Below the pieces are notes generated by a model that worked only from the letters and a program-made list of their open reading frames with translations, did not search any database and was not told the DNA's origin. Below are positions 25,343-35,807 of a DNA stretch of 64,000 nucleotides, piece after piece (the stretch's first letter is position 1; every line of letters starts with the position of its first letter). The translations under genes were made by a program, and so were the position numbers. Origin of the DNA: Trebonia sp963836195 (GTDB lineage Bacteria; Actinomycetota; Actinomycetes; Streptosporangiales; Streptosporangiaceae); assembly GCA_963836195.1 (NCBI GenBank), contig CAWIIX010000019.1, positions 1 through 64,000 of the forward strand, in the 5' to 3' direction.

Positions 25343-25509
25343 CTGACTCCGCCTTATCCCGCCCGATGACTCCCCATCCCGGGGTCGATCGCAGCTCTTC
25401 TCCTTTATCCCGAACGGTCCGCGGCGACTCATCAACCACACGATCATCTCGAGTTGCCAGGTAAATGAAAGTAAAGGAATCTTAATGCGACGACACGCCA
25501 GCTCGCTCT

Positions 25510-25538
25510 TTGTCGCCAAACTGAAATTCGTCTAAAAT
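25510..25538 (+). promoter_or_regulatory. Sigma-A-like promoter of the small CxxC gene
   Basis: TTGTCG, 17-base spacer, TAAAAT, in an AT-rich patch about 100 bases before the ATG. Good match to a primary sigma promoter. Confidence 0.55.
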
Positions 25539-25564
25539 TGACAGCACAGCCCGCAAAAGCGAGC

Positions 25565-25600
25565 GGGTCGCCGCCGGTGCAGGAACACCAGCGACGACCC
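25565..25600 (+). promoter_or_regulatory. 5'-leader hairpin of small CxxC gene
   Basis: GGGTCG pairs with CGACCC and GGTG with CACC, around loop CAGGAA. The same architecture (outer 6-7 bp, internal mismatch, inner GGTG/CACC) precedes the family member at 44155. Confidence 0.5.
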
Positions 25601-25635
25601 TTGACCACCCGACCAGCACCACTGGAGGGATGACC

Positions 25636-26019
25636 ATGAGGTCAATCATCGCCGAGAACGCCCCGCCCGCGCTCTCTATCCCCGCTCTCGGCCCGCACCC
25701 GCGCCTCGACCGGATAGCCGGGGCCACGTTCGAGCAACTGACCGCGGCGCTCATGTTCCTGAGCGTTTTCGACACCGACGCTTTCGACCACGCGATGGAC
25801 GTGGCCGAGTCCGACGACGAGAACCCCGGCGCCACCGGAGAAGCCGAGCCCGTCTGCGCGATCTGCGACAGCAAGATCGGCATCTTCCTCGAACGAGGCC
25901 TCGTCTGGCGGCACTACGCCGGTGACGGCACGACGGCCGGCCAGCAGCACATCTACGACCCGGGCCACGCACCCGTGGTGACCTGGCGCCTCGCCGAGGA
26001 CCCGGACACGCAGGACTAA
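25636..26019 (+). CDS. Small CxxC protein (family copy A)
   Basis: Conserved-looking actinobacterial protein of 127 residues, function unknown. A helical N-terminal half (GATFEQLTAALMFLSVFDTD) precedes CAICDSKIGIFLERGLVWRH and GHAPVVTWRL. The CxxC with downstream His residues suggests a zinc-ribbon-like fold. Related copies occur at 44155, 47083 and 49300, with fragments near 45.7 kb. The second ATG is used because GGAGGG lies 6 bases before it. It has its own promoter-like sequence and leader hairpin, and is followed by a strong terminator, so it is monocistronic. Confidence 0.75.
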   Translation: MRSIIAENAPPALSIPALGPHPRLDRIAGATFEQLTAALMFLSVFDTDAFDHAMDVAESDDENPGATGEAEPVCAICDSKIGIFLERGLVWRHYAGDGTTAGQQHIYDPGHAPVVTWRLAEDPDTQD

Positions 26020-26035
26020 CTCCCGGCTATGCCCC

Positions 26036-26070
26036 ACTTGGTGCCCCGTCGATCCGGCGGGGCACCAAGT
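26036..26070 (+). terminator. Strong hairpin terminator after the small CxxC gene
   Basis: ACTTGGTGCCCCG (26036-26048) pairs perfectly with 26058-26070, 13 bp with a 9-base loop, 17 bases after the stop. Few T residues follow. Confidence 0.65.
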
Positions 26071-26407
26071 GTTCTCTGTGAAATTAGACGCTTGAGATGT
26101 CCGGCTATGGACTAGCCATCGTTGTGGTGGAGGCCGGGGAGATGAGCGGGGCACGGGCCCAGGCTCGGGTAGCCGTGGAACATGGCCGCCAGGTGATCTG
26201 CCCCCGGGTGCGACCCTTCGGCCGGCAGGCGGTGCACCCTCCGGGCGCTCGCGCTGCATGTCCGCCGACGGGCCTTGTGTTTCTTCGCCACTGTGACCTC
26301 CCGCCCGGTCCGCTATTCACCGGGCTTTCTGCTCACTGTGACAAATCAGCCTCATCCTGCGCACTCTCGACGGCGGATAGTGTCTGTTAACCACGAAATA
26401 TAGACAT

Positions 26408-26436
26408 GAGTCACATGAGTATCAGGAGTCACGTGA
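26408..26436. promoter_or_regulatory. GAGTCAC(A/G)TGA direct repeat upstream of the MFS gene
   Basis: GAGTCACATGA at 26408 and GAGTCACGTGA at 26426, 18 bases apart, in the 520-base gap before the MFS gene. Possible operator. No other feature is seen in 26071-26592. Confidence 0.35.
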
Positions 26437-26592
26437 AGATCATTTTAACGCCGATGTACCGGATGTGATCGTTTAACGGCAGCGGGTTGCGATTTCTGAA
26501 AGCATGGCTATCGGTAACCGTTCGGACCGTCTGCGTGGCCACCCCTCAGGCCTCGCTCCGTCGGGAACCAGGCCGCATATGAAAGGGTCGCC

Positions 26593-27891
26593 GTGACATC
26601 CTCCCCGGCTCCCCGTCCGTCGTACCGCTCCGTGTTCGCCGTCTCCGAGTTCCGCGCCCTCTGGTTCGCCTACGCCTTGTCCGCCGGCGGCGACCGCCTC
26701 GCCCTGGTGGCGATGACGATCCTGGTGTACGCCCGGACCAAGTCCCCGTTCCTGGCCGCGATCACGTTCGCGTCCGGCTTCGTGCCGTACCTGCTGGGCG
26801 GACTGTTCCTATCCGGGCTGGCCGACCGGCTGCCCCGCCGCACCGTCATGGTCGCCTGCGACGCGGCCCGCGCGCTGCTCGTCGGCGCGATGCTGCTGCC
26901 GCACATGAGCCTCGGCGTGCTGATCGCGCTCCTTTATATAGTCACGGTGATCCAGCCGCCGTTTGATGCGGCGCGCTCGGCGATCGTCCGCGACATGATG
27001 GACGCCAGCCACTACCCCCTGGCGATGGCAGTACTGCAGTCGACCAGCCGCGCGGTCTTCGTCGGCGGCGCCGCGCTCGGCGGCCTCGTGGTGGCGCTGT
27101 TCGGAGCGAGGCCCGCGCTCGCGGTCGACGCGCTCACTTTCGTCGGCTCCGGCCTGCTGATCCTGCTCTGCACCCGGGCCCGCCCGGCGGCCGCGTCCGC
27201 GGGCGCTTCCGGTGGCGAGAGCCCGCTGGCGCAGCTCGCCGGCGGGATCCGCCTGGTCTTCGGCGACCCGGCCCTCCGCACGCTGATCGGCCTGGCCTGG
27301 CTGGCGGCGTTCTACGAGGTACCCGAGGGCCTGGCGGCGCCCTACGCGGCGAGTCTCAAGGGCGGGGCGGTCGCGGCCGGCCTGCTGATCGCCTTCTCGC
27401 AACTGGGCGCGGCGGTGGCGGCGCCGGTCTTCATCAAGAAGATAGGCCCGCTCACGCGACTTAAGTGGATGGGTCCGATGACGGTGCTCACCTGCGGAAT
27501 CCTCGCGGTGACGATCCTGCGCCCGAACCTGGAGATCTCGTTGGCGATCTTCGCCCTGTCCAACACGTTCGCGATGTATCAGGTCGCCGCGAACACCGCG
27601 TTCGTCGAGCGGATACCGAACGAGCGCCGCGCCCAGGCCTTCGGCCTCGCCAACGCGGGTCTGATCGTGGGTCAGGGGGTGGCTTTCGCTATAGCTGGAG
27701 CGGCCGCCGAGGTGGTACCTCCCTCGACGGTCGTAGCTCTCAGTGGGGGACTCGGTGCCCTAATCGCCTGTGGTCTAGCGCTCCGGTGGCGGCGAATGTC
27801 GCCTGCCGTCGGGCGTCACACTGCGAGACATCTTGGCCGAGATGACTCGCTTACCAGGAAGACACTTGTCCGTGCGGCTCGGTCTAACTAG
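26593..27891 (+). CDS. MFS transporter (EntS/DHA3-like)
   Basis: Twelve-helix major facilitator protein of 432 residues. The N-terminus FRALWFAYALSAGGDRLALV and LADRLPRRTVMVACDAARALL (motif A region) are typical of the EntS/macrolide-efflux-like branch, followed by FVGGAALGGLVVALFGARPAL and NERRAQAFGLANAGLIVGQG. The start is GTG with an AAAGGG ribosome site. Probably a drug or siderophore exporter. The substrate cannot be told from sequence. No neighbouring regulator on the same strand. Confidence 0.88.
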   Translation: MTSSPAPRPSYRSVFAVSEFRALWFAYALSAGGDRLALVAMTILVYARTKSPFLAAITFASGFVPYLLGGLFLSGLADRLPRRTVMVACDAARALLVGAMLLPHMSLGVLIALLYIVTVIQPPFDAARSAIVRDMMDASHYPLAMAVLQSTSRAVFVGGAALGGLVVALFGARPALAVDALTFVGSGLLILLCTRARPAAASAGASGGESPLAQLAGGIRLVFGDPALRTLIGLAWLAAFYEVPEGLAAPYAASLKGGAVAAGLLIAFSQLGAAVAAPVFIKKIGPLTRLKWMGPMTVLTCGILAVTILRPNLEISLAIFALSNTFAMYQVAANTAFVERIPNERRAQAFGLANAGLIVGQGVAFAIAGAAAEVVPPSTVVALSGGLGALIACGLALRWRRMSPAVGRHTARHLGRDDSLTRKTLVRAARSN

Positions 27892-27903
27892 GGGGATTGT
27901 TCG

Positions 27904-28215
27904 ATGAGTGCTGATCGGTCTAGCTACCGGGTCCAGGTGTCGCGCATGATGTCACTTCCTTCCCAGGTCTCGCGTTCCTTCTCGGCTGGAACATCAGTTA
28001 CATCAGAACCAGAAAGTGCCACGCACAGCTATTCCTCCTCATGCGTAACAGCGAACGCGTCTCTCCTCAGCGTTCACTCCTTTGTCTGGGGCACGAATTC
28101 GTCTCTCCCGCCTCCGCGCCACCAGCTATTAAGAACTATTAAGCTCCTCTTGTCCTGTCATGTCTGGAAATCTCGCTGCAATAGTTACAAGGCCCGGGAA
28201 GATGGGTTATGGTAG
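27904..28215 (+). CDS. Doubtful 103-residue open frame
   Basis: Opens with ATG after GGGGG, 12 bases beyond the MFS stop. It is Ser-rich, without recognisable domain or codon bias, and lies in lower-GC DNA between the MFS and diguanylate cyclase genes. It may be the untranslated leader of the cyclase gene. Listed only so that the gap 27892-28266 is described. Confidence 0.2.
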   Translation: MSADRSSYRVQVSRMMSLPSQVSRSFSAGTSVTSEPESATHSYSSSCVTANASLLSVHSFVWGTNSSLPPPRHQLLRTIKLLLSCHVWKSRCNSYKAREDGLW

Positions 28216-28266
28216 CTATACGCAACTAGTCATTTACGGTGAGCTGCTACTAGAAGGCAGTAACAG

Positions 28267-29790
28267 GTGTCACAAACGGAACGGTGGAAGATGCAACCCT
28301 CGTCCCTCACCAGCCGCCTCAGCAGGCGTTTTGTGGTGAAGGACTGGGCGTGGTGGGAGTTGCCGCCACTGCTGCGCTGGTACGTTGCCACGCCGATCGT
28401 CGGGGCACTGGCGTTCATGGCCATTGCCGCCGCGCACACCGACTGGCAAGCGGACGACCTCGTAAAGTTCCTCGTTCTTGCCAGCTGCGGGATGGTATCA
28501 ATCGCGTCCACTCCCAGGATCGCGTATACGACCAGCGCGGGGCTGACGAGAGACTTTAGCTCGGTGTGGGTCCTCCCGATCGCGATACTTCTACCGCCCA
28601 TCTATGCCGCGATAGTGCCGATTCTCATCGGCCTTATCCAGCAATTGTGCGTATATAAGGGAATCATCTACAGAAGAGTGTTCACCGCTGCCGCGACTGG
28701 CCTCAGTTACGGTGCTGCGTCACTAGTGTTCCACGCGCTGCCCGCGTCGTTCGCGGGCGGGCACGTGGGCGTCGGCATGCACGCCTTCACCTGGGCCATC
28801 GCGGTCGCGGCGTGCGAGATCATCGGCGGTCGGCTGCACCACTTCCTGATCCTCGGGGCCGTGAAGTTGTCTGATCCCAAGGTCAAAATTAAGCACATCG
28901 AATGGAATTGGGAGGCCTTTCAGGGCCTCTTCGTGGAAACTGACCTCAGCGTTCTCATCACCGTTGCGGTCGGGATCAGCCCCACCCTGGTTCTCCTCGC
29001 CCTGCCCACCGTCTTGCTCGTTCGGCGGTTCCTTGTTCATCCGTTGCTCATGGCCCAGTCTCGGTCTGATTCCAAGACTGGCCTGCTGAACGTCTCCACC
29101 TGGGAGAAGGAAGCCGAGACCGAGATCTCCCGGTCGATCAGAACCGGCAACCCGGTGTCCCTCGCCCTGGTCGACATCGACCACTTCAAGCTGGTCAACG
29201 ACACCCACGGCCACCTGGTGGGCGACAAGGTGCTCAAGGCCGTGGCCGAGGCGCTCACGAACGGGTCCCGCGACTACGACCGCGCGGGCCGGTTCGGCGG
29301 CGAGGAGTTCGTGCTCCTGCTCGCCCAGACGACCGGGAGCGACGCCATCAAGATCGCCGAGCGCCTGCGCTCGCACGTCGAGGGCCTGGCGGTCCCGGTC
29401 GATGACCGTCCCGGCGGCCCGGTCGTCAAGGTGACCATCTCCATCGGCGTAACCTCCATCGCCCGTGGCGAGACCCGAGAGCTAATCGACCTCCTCGCGG
29501 CCGCTGACTCGGCCCTCTACCAGGCCAAGCAAAGCGGCCGCAACCGCGTGTCCGTCTCCCCGACCGACCGCACCGCACCCCTCCAAGCCCTCACGGCAGA
29601 CCTGGCGGCAGCCCCGCACCTCCGAGACGAATCCCGCCCGACGACCGACCCCCACCCCGCGCCGAGCACGCAGTCCCCGCGCCCGGTCCAGGTCCACGTC
29701 CAGGCCAACCCCACCTCTCTTTCTTTATGCCAAACACGGTCACTCTCCGTGCCCATTAGGGCACCCCACGAATTCAGTCCTCACCATTAG
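28267..29790 (+). CDS. Membrane diguanylate cyclase (GGDEF)
   Basis: Synthesises c-di-GMP from two GTP. 507 residues: about seven N-terminal membrane helices (WYVATPIVGALAFMAIAAAH, SVWVLPIAILLPPIYAAIVP and others), then a GGDEF domain with DSKTGLLNVSTWEKE, ALVDIDHFKLVNDTHGH and the active-site motif RFGGEEF. RDYD precedes it by five residues, an intact RxxD inhibitory site. A low-complexity Pro/Thr tail follows. In filamentous actinomycetes c-di-GMP controls development (established knowledge). The start is GTG; an ATG eight codons in is possible. Confidence 0.92.
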   Translation: MSQTERWKMQPSSLTSRLSRRFVVKDWAWWELPPLLRWYVATPIVGALAFMAIAAAHTDWQADDLVKFLVLASCGMVSIASTPRIAYTTSAGLTRDFSSVWVLPIAILLPPIYAAIVPILIGLIQQLCVYKGIIYRRVFTAAATGLSYGAASLVFHALPASFAGGHVGVGMHAFTWAIAVAACEIIGGRLHHFLILGAVKLSDPKVKIKHIEWNWEAFQGLFVETDLSVLITVAVGISPTLVLLALPTVLLVRRFLVHPLLMAQSRSDSKTGLLNVSTWEKEAETEISRSIRTGNPVSLALVDIDHFKLVNDTHGHLVGDKVLKAVAEALTNGSRDYDRAGRFGGEEFVLLLAQTTGSDAIKIAERLRSHVEGLAVPVDDRPGGPVVKVTISIGVTSIARGETRELIDLLAAADSALYQAKQSGRNRVSVSPTDRTAPLQALTADLAAAPHLRDESRPTTDPHPAPSTQSPRPVQVHVQANPTSLSLCQTRSLSVPIRAPHEFSPHH

Positions 29791-29831
29791 TGAGCCCGCC
29801 ACAAAACCGTGCATTGCAACTTGCAAAATGA

Positions 29832-30086
29832 CTAATCCGAGCGTCCCCAGCCCCACCACGACCGGACCCCTTCCGCACCGCATTCGTAGCCAGCGTCCAT
29901 CACTTCATCCACGGTCGTATCGGGGTTGCCCAGCATCGCCCCGAACACGTTGACCAGGAGATTGACCGCATCCGCCTCCCGGGTGGCGTCGTCGCCCCAC
30001 CCCATCTCCTCGATTATCAAGTCAGCCGCCTCATTCACTACTTGCATAATCTCTTCGCGAGTGAGCGGCTCGTTGACCTCGGCCAT
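29832..30086 (-). CDS. Small acidic hypothetical protein
   Basis: 84 residues, strongly acidic, helical (LTREEIMQVVNEAADLIIEE), preceded by GGAGAAGGGACAGAC, a good ribosome site. Convergent with the cyclase gene. Family not recognised. Codon use looks genuine (G/C at third positions). Confidence 0.6.
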   Translation of the reverse strand: MAEVNEPLTREEIMQVVNEAADLIIEEMGWGDDATREADAVNLLVNVFGAMLGNPDTTVDEVMDAGYECGAEGVRSWWGWGRSD

Positions 30087-30574
30087 GTCTGTCCCTTCTC
30101 CGTCGCCCCATTCTGCGGATGAAGTCTACGGAAAACAGCTCAGATAGGCCGACCCTGGCGCCACCCATTGCGTTTGGCAACTTTGCTATTCGCAACTGGT
30201 TACCATTATGGCGGACGGCGGGAGGCGGGCTCCGGACTGGCGTCGCTACCCCCTCCGCCTCCATGCCTATGGAAAGCGCAACCCCGTTCTGCCTCCGGCG
30301 GGAGAAGGCCTGATCCGTCAGCGGTCTCGCGCTGCTCTGCTCCAACTGTCCCCGAATGATCCGCGCGAAGCAGGCCTAGCCCACTCCGCACAACCGCGTG
30401 GCATCATCCACAGGCAGTCGAACGGGCACGGAGACGAGACACGCATCGGCCTCCGAGGGTCTCGAAAAAAATCGCGGAACAACTTGTCCTCAACTTTGAC
30501 CCAATCATTTTCATGCGATAGAATATTCGCATGTTGAAGCTATAGCTTGAAGTCATTCGGAAGGAGGGTCGGTT
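30087..30574. other. Gene-free region before the accessory island
   Basis: About 490 bases, lower in GC than its surroundings, with no convincing gene on either strand. It ends in AAGGAGG, the ribosome site of the DUF222/HNH gene. An AT-rich patch at about 30500-30550 could hold its promoter. Confidence 0.4.
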
Positions 30575-32727
30575 GTGGAGGAGCAGGCGTCGAACGCCAA
30601 GCAGTCTCCGGCGCGGGGCATGGCACCCGGGCCTTCCTCTGATGTGCCGACGCGCCACGCTTTGCCCCTCACTTCATATTTCCCGCATTCCCCGAGTGCT
30701 CCTCGGGGCCCGCACCGGGCGGGCGTGGACGGCGCGGGGGCCCGGTCGGCGGCGGAGCGCTTCGGTCTGGACTGGGATTCGGCCGGCGCCTCGGTGCGTG
30801 CGGTGGCGGCGGAGGCCTGCGCCCGGGTGCCCGAGGAGTGGGAGATCGAGGGTCCCGGGATCGCCCTCAGCCTGGGCGACGCCGCCGACCTCGACCCGGC
30901 GCTGCTTGAGGCGATGCTCGGTCCGGACGGGCTGGGCGGGGAGGCGCTCGGCCCGCAGTTCGGGCAGGGCGCCGGCGCGGACGCGCTGCGGCCGGGCCCG
31001 GTCCTGGCCGCCCTCACCGAGCAGGCCGTCGCCGACGCCGCGTTCCTGACCGATGACCAGCTGACCGGGGCGATGCACGCCGCCGAGCGGGAGCAGGCCC
31101 GCGCCGCCTGGAAGCAGACGACGCTGGTCGCGGAGTACGCCCGCCGCCGCGCCGCCCAGCTCGCCGAGGCCGGGGCGGCGGGGTCCCGAACGGCCGCCGC
31201 CCCGGCGAGTTCCCGGACGACGAGCTCGCGGCCGAGCTGCTGATGACCCGGCACCAGGCCGCCGGGCGGATCGAGGCCGACCTCGAGCTGACCGGCCGCC
31301 TGCCCCGCACCTGCGCCGGGATGGCCGACGGGACATCACGGTCGACAGCGCCGAGACGATCGCGGCGTCGACCGTGTTCTTGTCCGACGAGGACGCCGCC
31401 AGGGCGGATGAGATCCTGGCGGCGGCCGCGCCGGGCCTGCGGGTCGACCAGCTCGGCCGCAAGGCGGCCGCCCTGGAGATGAAGCTCGACCCGGAGGCGG
31501 TCCGGATCCGCAAGGAGCACGCGAAGAGCACCCGCCAGCGGGTCGAGGTCCGCCGCGAGCTGTCGGGCAACGCGTCGCTTTCCGGCCGCGAGCTCGACAC
31601 CGCCCAGGCCCTTGCGTCCAAGGGCTACATCGACGCGGTCGCGGTCAAGCTCCGCAACCACGGGGGACTGGAGGTCCGCTGTCGTCGATCCGGGCCCGCG
31701 TCCTGATCGAGCTCACCCAGGGCCGCGACCCCCTCGACCTCATCAAGCCCAGGCGCCCGGCGGCGCCCGCCTCAGCCGCAGGACCCGGCGCCGGCACCGG
31801 ACCCGATGGCCGCGACGGCAGCCCGGACCCGGCGGCCTCGATGACGCCGACTACCCCGACTACCCTTGCTTCCCCGGCGACCCGGACGACCCCGGCCCCG
31901 ACGACCCGGACGGCCCCGCTGGCCCCGGCTACGCGGGCCCGGGCGGGCGGCCCGGCTGGGACGCCGCCGAGGCTGAGAACGCCCGCCATGCCGACCCCGA
32001 CGAGCCCGCCCGGCGCGGCCCGCTGCGCCCCGGCGCTAGCGCACCGCTCCCGGCCGCCATCAACCTCCTCGTCCCGATCGGCACCCTCCTCGGCTGGTCC
32101 GCTGCCCCCGCCACCGCCAACGGCATCGGCCTGCTCGACCCAACCGAGACTCGGGACCTCGTCCAGGCCGCCTCCCGGCACCCCAGAACCCGCTGGTGCG
32201 CCACGATCATCAACCCCGACGGCACCGCCGCCGCCCACGCCTGCGCCCCCGGCCAGCACCCCTGGGACCCGCCACCCCCAACCCCCGAAGCGCCATCGCC
32301 CCCCGACCACCCAGGCGGGCCGCGCCCGCGCGAGGCCCCCGACGCCGCCCGGCTCGCGCGCCTGCACGAGCTCCTCAACCAGCTGAGGCTCAGAGCCGAG
32401 CCCGTCGCCCGGGGCCAGTGCGACCATCGCCAGGCCGAGGATCGGTACACCCCCAGCCGCAAGCTCGCGCACCTCCTGCGCGCCCGCTCCGCGACCTGCG
32501 ACGCCCCCGGCTGCAACGCCCAGGCCGTCTACTGCGACCAGGACCACACCACCCCCTGGCCCGACGGCCCGACCGACCAGTGCAACCTCGGCCCGAAATG
32601 CAGAAGGCACCATCGCTGCAAACAAGCCCCAGGCTGGCAGGTCGAGCAACCCGAACCCGGCATCGTCCGCTGGACCCTCCCCAACGCCCGCACCCACACC
32701 ACCACCCCCACCGTCTACGACCTATAG
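30575..32727 (+). pseudogene. DUF222/HNH endonuclease (13E12-type), three frame changes
   Basis: Actinobacterial DUF222-HNH protein, often found in many copies (REP13E12 in mycobacteria). GTG start with AAGGAGG ribosome site. The DUF222 region is split over frames: FLTDDQLTGAMHAAEREQ, then DDELAAELLMTRHQAAGRIE, then FLSDEDAARADEILAAAAPG. The C-terminal HNH reads CDAPGCNAQAVYCDQDHTTP then GPKCRRHHRCKQAPGW. Breaks lie near 31195, 31335 and 31680. A Pro/Asp-rich linker separates the domains. Nuclease function is presumed from family only. Confidence 0.8.
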
Positions 32728-32784
32728 ACGTCGCATAGGGCACATTCCGGGGATTAATGATTGATCTAGCAGGACAAAGGATAA

Positions 32785-34797
32785 TTAACGAACCCGGAAT
32801 CCTAGCTGCTGCGCTTCGATCATAATCTGCTCGGCATCAACGGCTTGTCGGTAGCTGATCTCTTTGCCGCCGATTAGACTCTTAGCTATATCTGAGGCAA
32901 CGCGGCGCTGCCAGGGCTCCAAGTTGTGGGTCTCCTTCGCCCATTGCTCGATGGCAAACCATACGTCTGCGGGAAGAGACGCGATGGTTATGATGAGCGT
33001 AGAGGCGGCTTCCGATTTGGTTGGGCAGCGTGGCGGCCGCGGGCTGCATCGCTGTCGGGTCGATCAGCTCGACCGCGGAGCTGAGTCGGGCATCCTCCCA
33101 GTGGATGTCCAGCACCTTGTTCCAGCATTCGGGCCGCTTGGCCCACTCGGTGACGTTGGCCACGCGGACAGGAGTCGTGATGACCTGAGCGTACTCGGCG
33201 GCTCAGGTCGTCGATGGCGTCGCGAGGCGCGGGGGTCAGCTTCTGCTCCCGCCAGATGCGGTCAAGGTCGATCCGCTGCCGGTGTCGTGCGAGAGCATGG
33301 CGATCGTGTAGGTGACGATGTTGGCGCGGTAACCGCCGAACTGCTGGGCGGAGACGATCTTCTCGGTGGCGCGGAACAGGATGGCCTTGGCGATCAGGCG
33401 CTGGCAGTAGGCTCGGTCGACGTCAGGCGCCTTCTCGCCGAGCCTGATCATGAACTCGCGGAAGTTCTTCTCCGCGCCGCGGCTGACGATGTGCGGCAGC
33501 TGTTCCAGGAGTGCTCGAACTTGGCGAGGTCGGACTTGGTGAACTTCTGCGCAGCGGATGGAGCGTCTTGAACGCCCTCTGGCGTGCCGGCGTCCGCTCG
33601 CGGGCGAGCGCGTCGGCGTACTGGCCCGTGCCCGCTCGTAGAACCAGCGGGTCTCCTGGCCGCTGCCGTCGGCAGCGGGCGCCCACAGGGAGCGGGTGAC
33701 CTTCTCCACCGCACGTGGAACGGGTGGTTGGAGCTGAAGTCGACCAGGGTGACCTTGTTCTGCGTGTTGGAGTACTTGGAGATCTCCGGGACGATCTCCT
33801 CGAGCCGTTCGGGGCGACCACGGTGAGCTTCATCTGGACGAAGACGTCAGAGATGTCGGCCTTGTCCTTGACGTGCGCGTAGTGGATCGAGGCGGTGGTC
33901 TGGCCGCCGTTGACGATCTGGAGGTCATGGATACGCTGGATGGCCTGCCCACCGTCGGGAAGAGTGGAGAAGTCGACCTCCGAAGCGGTCGCGGTGATGC
34001 CGTTGTTGTACGCGAGGAACCGCTCGGGCTCGGTCAGCAGCGTGTCGCGGATGCCGCGGTTGACCGCGCCCTTGGTCTGGAGGAACGAACGGACGTTCAG
34101 CTCCAGCAGCCGGGTGCCGTACTGGCCGTACAGGCCGGCAAGCTCGGTGCCCGGCAGGATGCGCCAGGAAGACGGAGAAGTCCTGTCCGGGCGCTACGGG
34201 AGTGGCCAGGCACGGCAGCGGCTCGTTGAACTCGACCGCGATCGGCTCGCTGAGCGTGCCGGAGGTCGCCATGCGGTGAAGGCTGGTGAGGTCCCAGATC
34301 TCGTAGCTGACCGGAAGACCCTCGAGCGCCGCCTCCGGCAGGGCGGTGACGGAGGCGTCGCTGTTGGTGAGCAGGAAGAGTCGGAGCCTGGACGCTTCCT
34401 GGAGCTTCTTCTCCACGCCGAGGCACATGTCATAGACGTCAACGGATTCATCGATCTGCTGCCGGAGACCATCGCCGCACCGCTGGACGAAGTTCAGGAC
34501 CCGACGGAACAGCGTCTCCACTCCGTCTTGCCATCTCTTGACTTGCGGGTCCTGGCGGAAGTCAGTGACGAACAGGTCTAGCGTGTCGAGGGACTCGTTG
34601 CTGCCGTAGCCGCTGGCCTCGAGGCCGTGCGCCCGGTAGTAGGCGGCGAAGGTGTTCTCGGTGACACCCGCCTGTTCAAGATCATCGAGGGCGCGCCTGG
34701 TGAAGTCCGGAGGTGGTCGCGCTCTCGGCCTCGGCGCGTGGCAAGCACGTCGGCGATCAGCTCCTGGGCGTAGCTCCTCGAGGGTCAGGTCACTCAT
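32785..34797 (-). pseudogene. AIPR-family (abortive infection phage resistance) protein, frame-disrupted
   Basis: About 670 codons from ATG (MSDLTLEEL) to TAA. Recognisable pieces are DDLEQAGVTENTFAAYYRAH, LRLFLLTNSDASVTALPEAA, the AIPR core with SNTQNKVTLVDFSSNHPFHV, RWFYERARGQY, and the C-terminus WQRRVASDIAKSLIGGKEIS then YRQAVDAEQIMIEAQ. Pieces alternate between frames at five or more places, for example one extra A in CTACGCCC near 34770. Its ATG overlaps the stop of the PD-(D/E)XK gene. Last gene of a four-gene minus-strand run. Role: effector or sensor of the defence locus (inference). Confidence 0.75.
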
Positions 34798-35807
34798 CGC
34801 GTGACGACCTCCGTGACAGCGGCAACGACCTCCTCAGCGGTTATGAGCATACTGTTCCAGGCCTGGCGGTTGATATGCGGTACTGGCAGTCCCCGACTCC
34901 GGGTCGAAGATCAGCCTCGGTGATCCGCGGGAAGTCACCGGTGACATGCCAAAAGCGCTGCTTACGGACCGTGTACCGGGGCTCCTCGTAGAGGTCTCGC
35001 TGTTCCCAGGTATCCGACGCGGATCAGCAGGTCGTTGAGTATTTCCTTCGCGCGCATCGCTCAACGTGGCACGGGTACGGTCAACGACCGCGTTCAGGCT
35101 CTCGCCGTTGCCGCCGCGCCGCTCGTCCAACGAGAAGTGTGCCAAGCACGAGCGGCCGATGCCGGTCTCGTCCAGTTCACGCTCGCTACTGATGACGATC
35201 GTCTGTGGTTCCTTGACCGGAGCTGGTCTTGACCTCTATCGCCACGTCGGGGAAGCTGGAAGTCCTGATGCGCGGCGGTTGGCCCGGTCCATGAGCTGAC
35301 GGCGTCATCGGCGGGCATGGCCGGCAGGAGATAGTCACGGAGGAAGGAGAGCTCTCCGAACAGGCCACGCCGTGCCTGCGACGAGAGCCCGGACTCGGCG
35401 AGGCTCTCCAGCATCTGCCGCCAGTGGTCGAACCGGCCGACGGCAGCGAGCACGGCCTCGGCATGGTCCGGGTTGGGCATGTGCTGTGGCGGCGATATCG
35501 CTGGCCAGCGGGTTGAACACTTCCCGCAGGCTGGTGTCGGTGAGGACGACGCGCAGTTGCGCCGTTGCCGTCCTCGAGCCTGGCGAACTGCATCTCTAGG
35601 CCACGTGTGCGCGGCAGTTCGCCGCAGACGCGCAGGGCCTCGGCATATGCCTGGGCGCCGACCGAGATGGTGAGCATCCGGGCTCCGTCCGGATGGCGGA
35701 CAGCGATAAAGATATCATGTGGCGACTGAGGGTAGACGCGGCGGATAGTGATGCCGTGCGCGTGCCAGTCGCTCTCGAGCTGGTTCCAGTCCTGCTCGGT
35801 GATTCAT
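34794..35807 (-). pseudogene. PD-(D/E)XK nuclease-motif protein (DUF4420), frame-disrupted
   Basis: About 338 codons. It starts as ITEQDWNQLESDWHAHG with an ATG overlapping the Z1 stop (an extra A makes GAATGAATC instead of GAATGATC). The nuclease core is GLFGELSFLRDYLLPAMPAD then SSWTGPTAAHQDFQLPDVAI with EVKTS, supplying the Glu, Asp and ExK of the PD-(D/E)XK fold. The C-terminus NRQAWNSMLITAEEVVAAV ends in a TGA overlapping the AIPR ATG. At least four frame changes. Both four-base overlaps show it was a translationally coupled operon with Z1 and AIPR. Confidence 0.75.
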
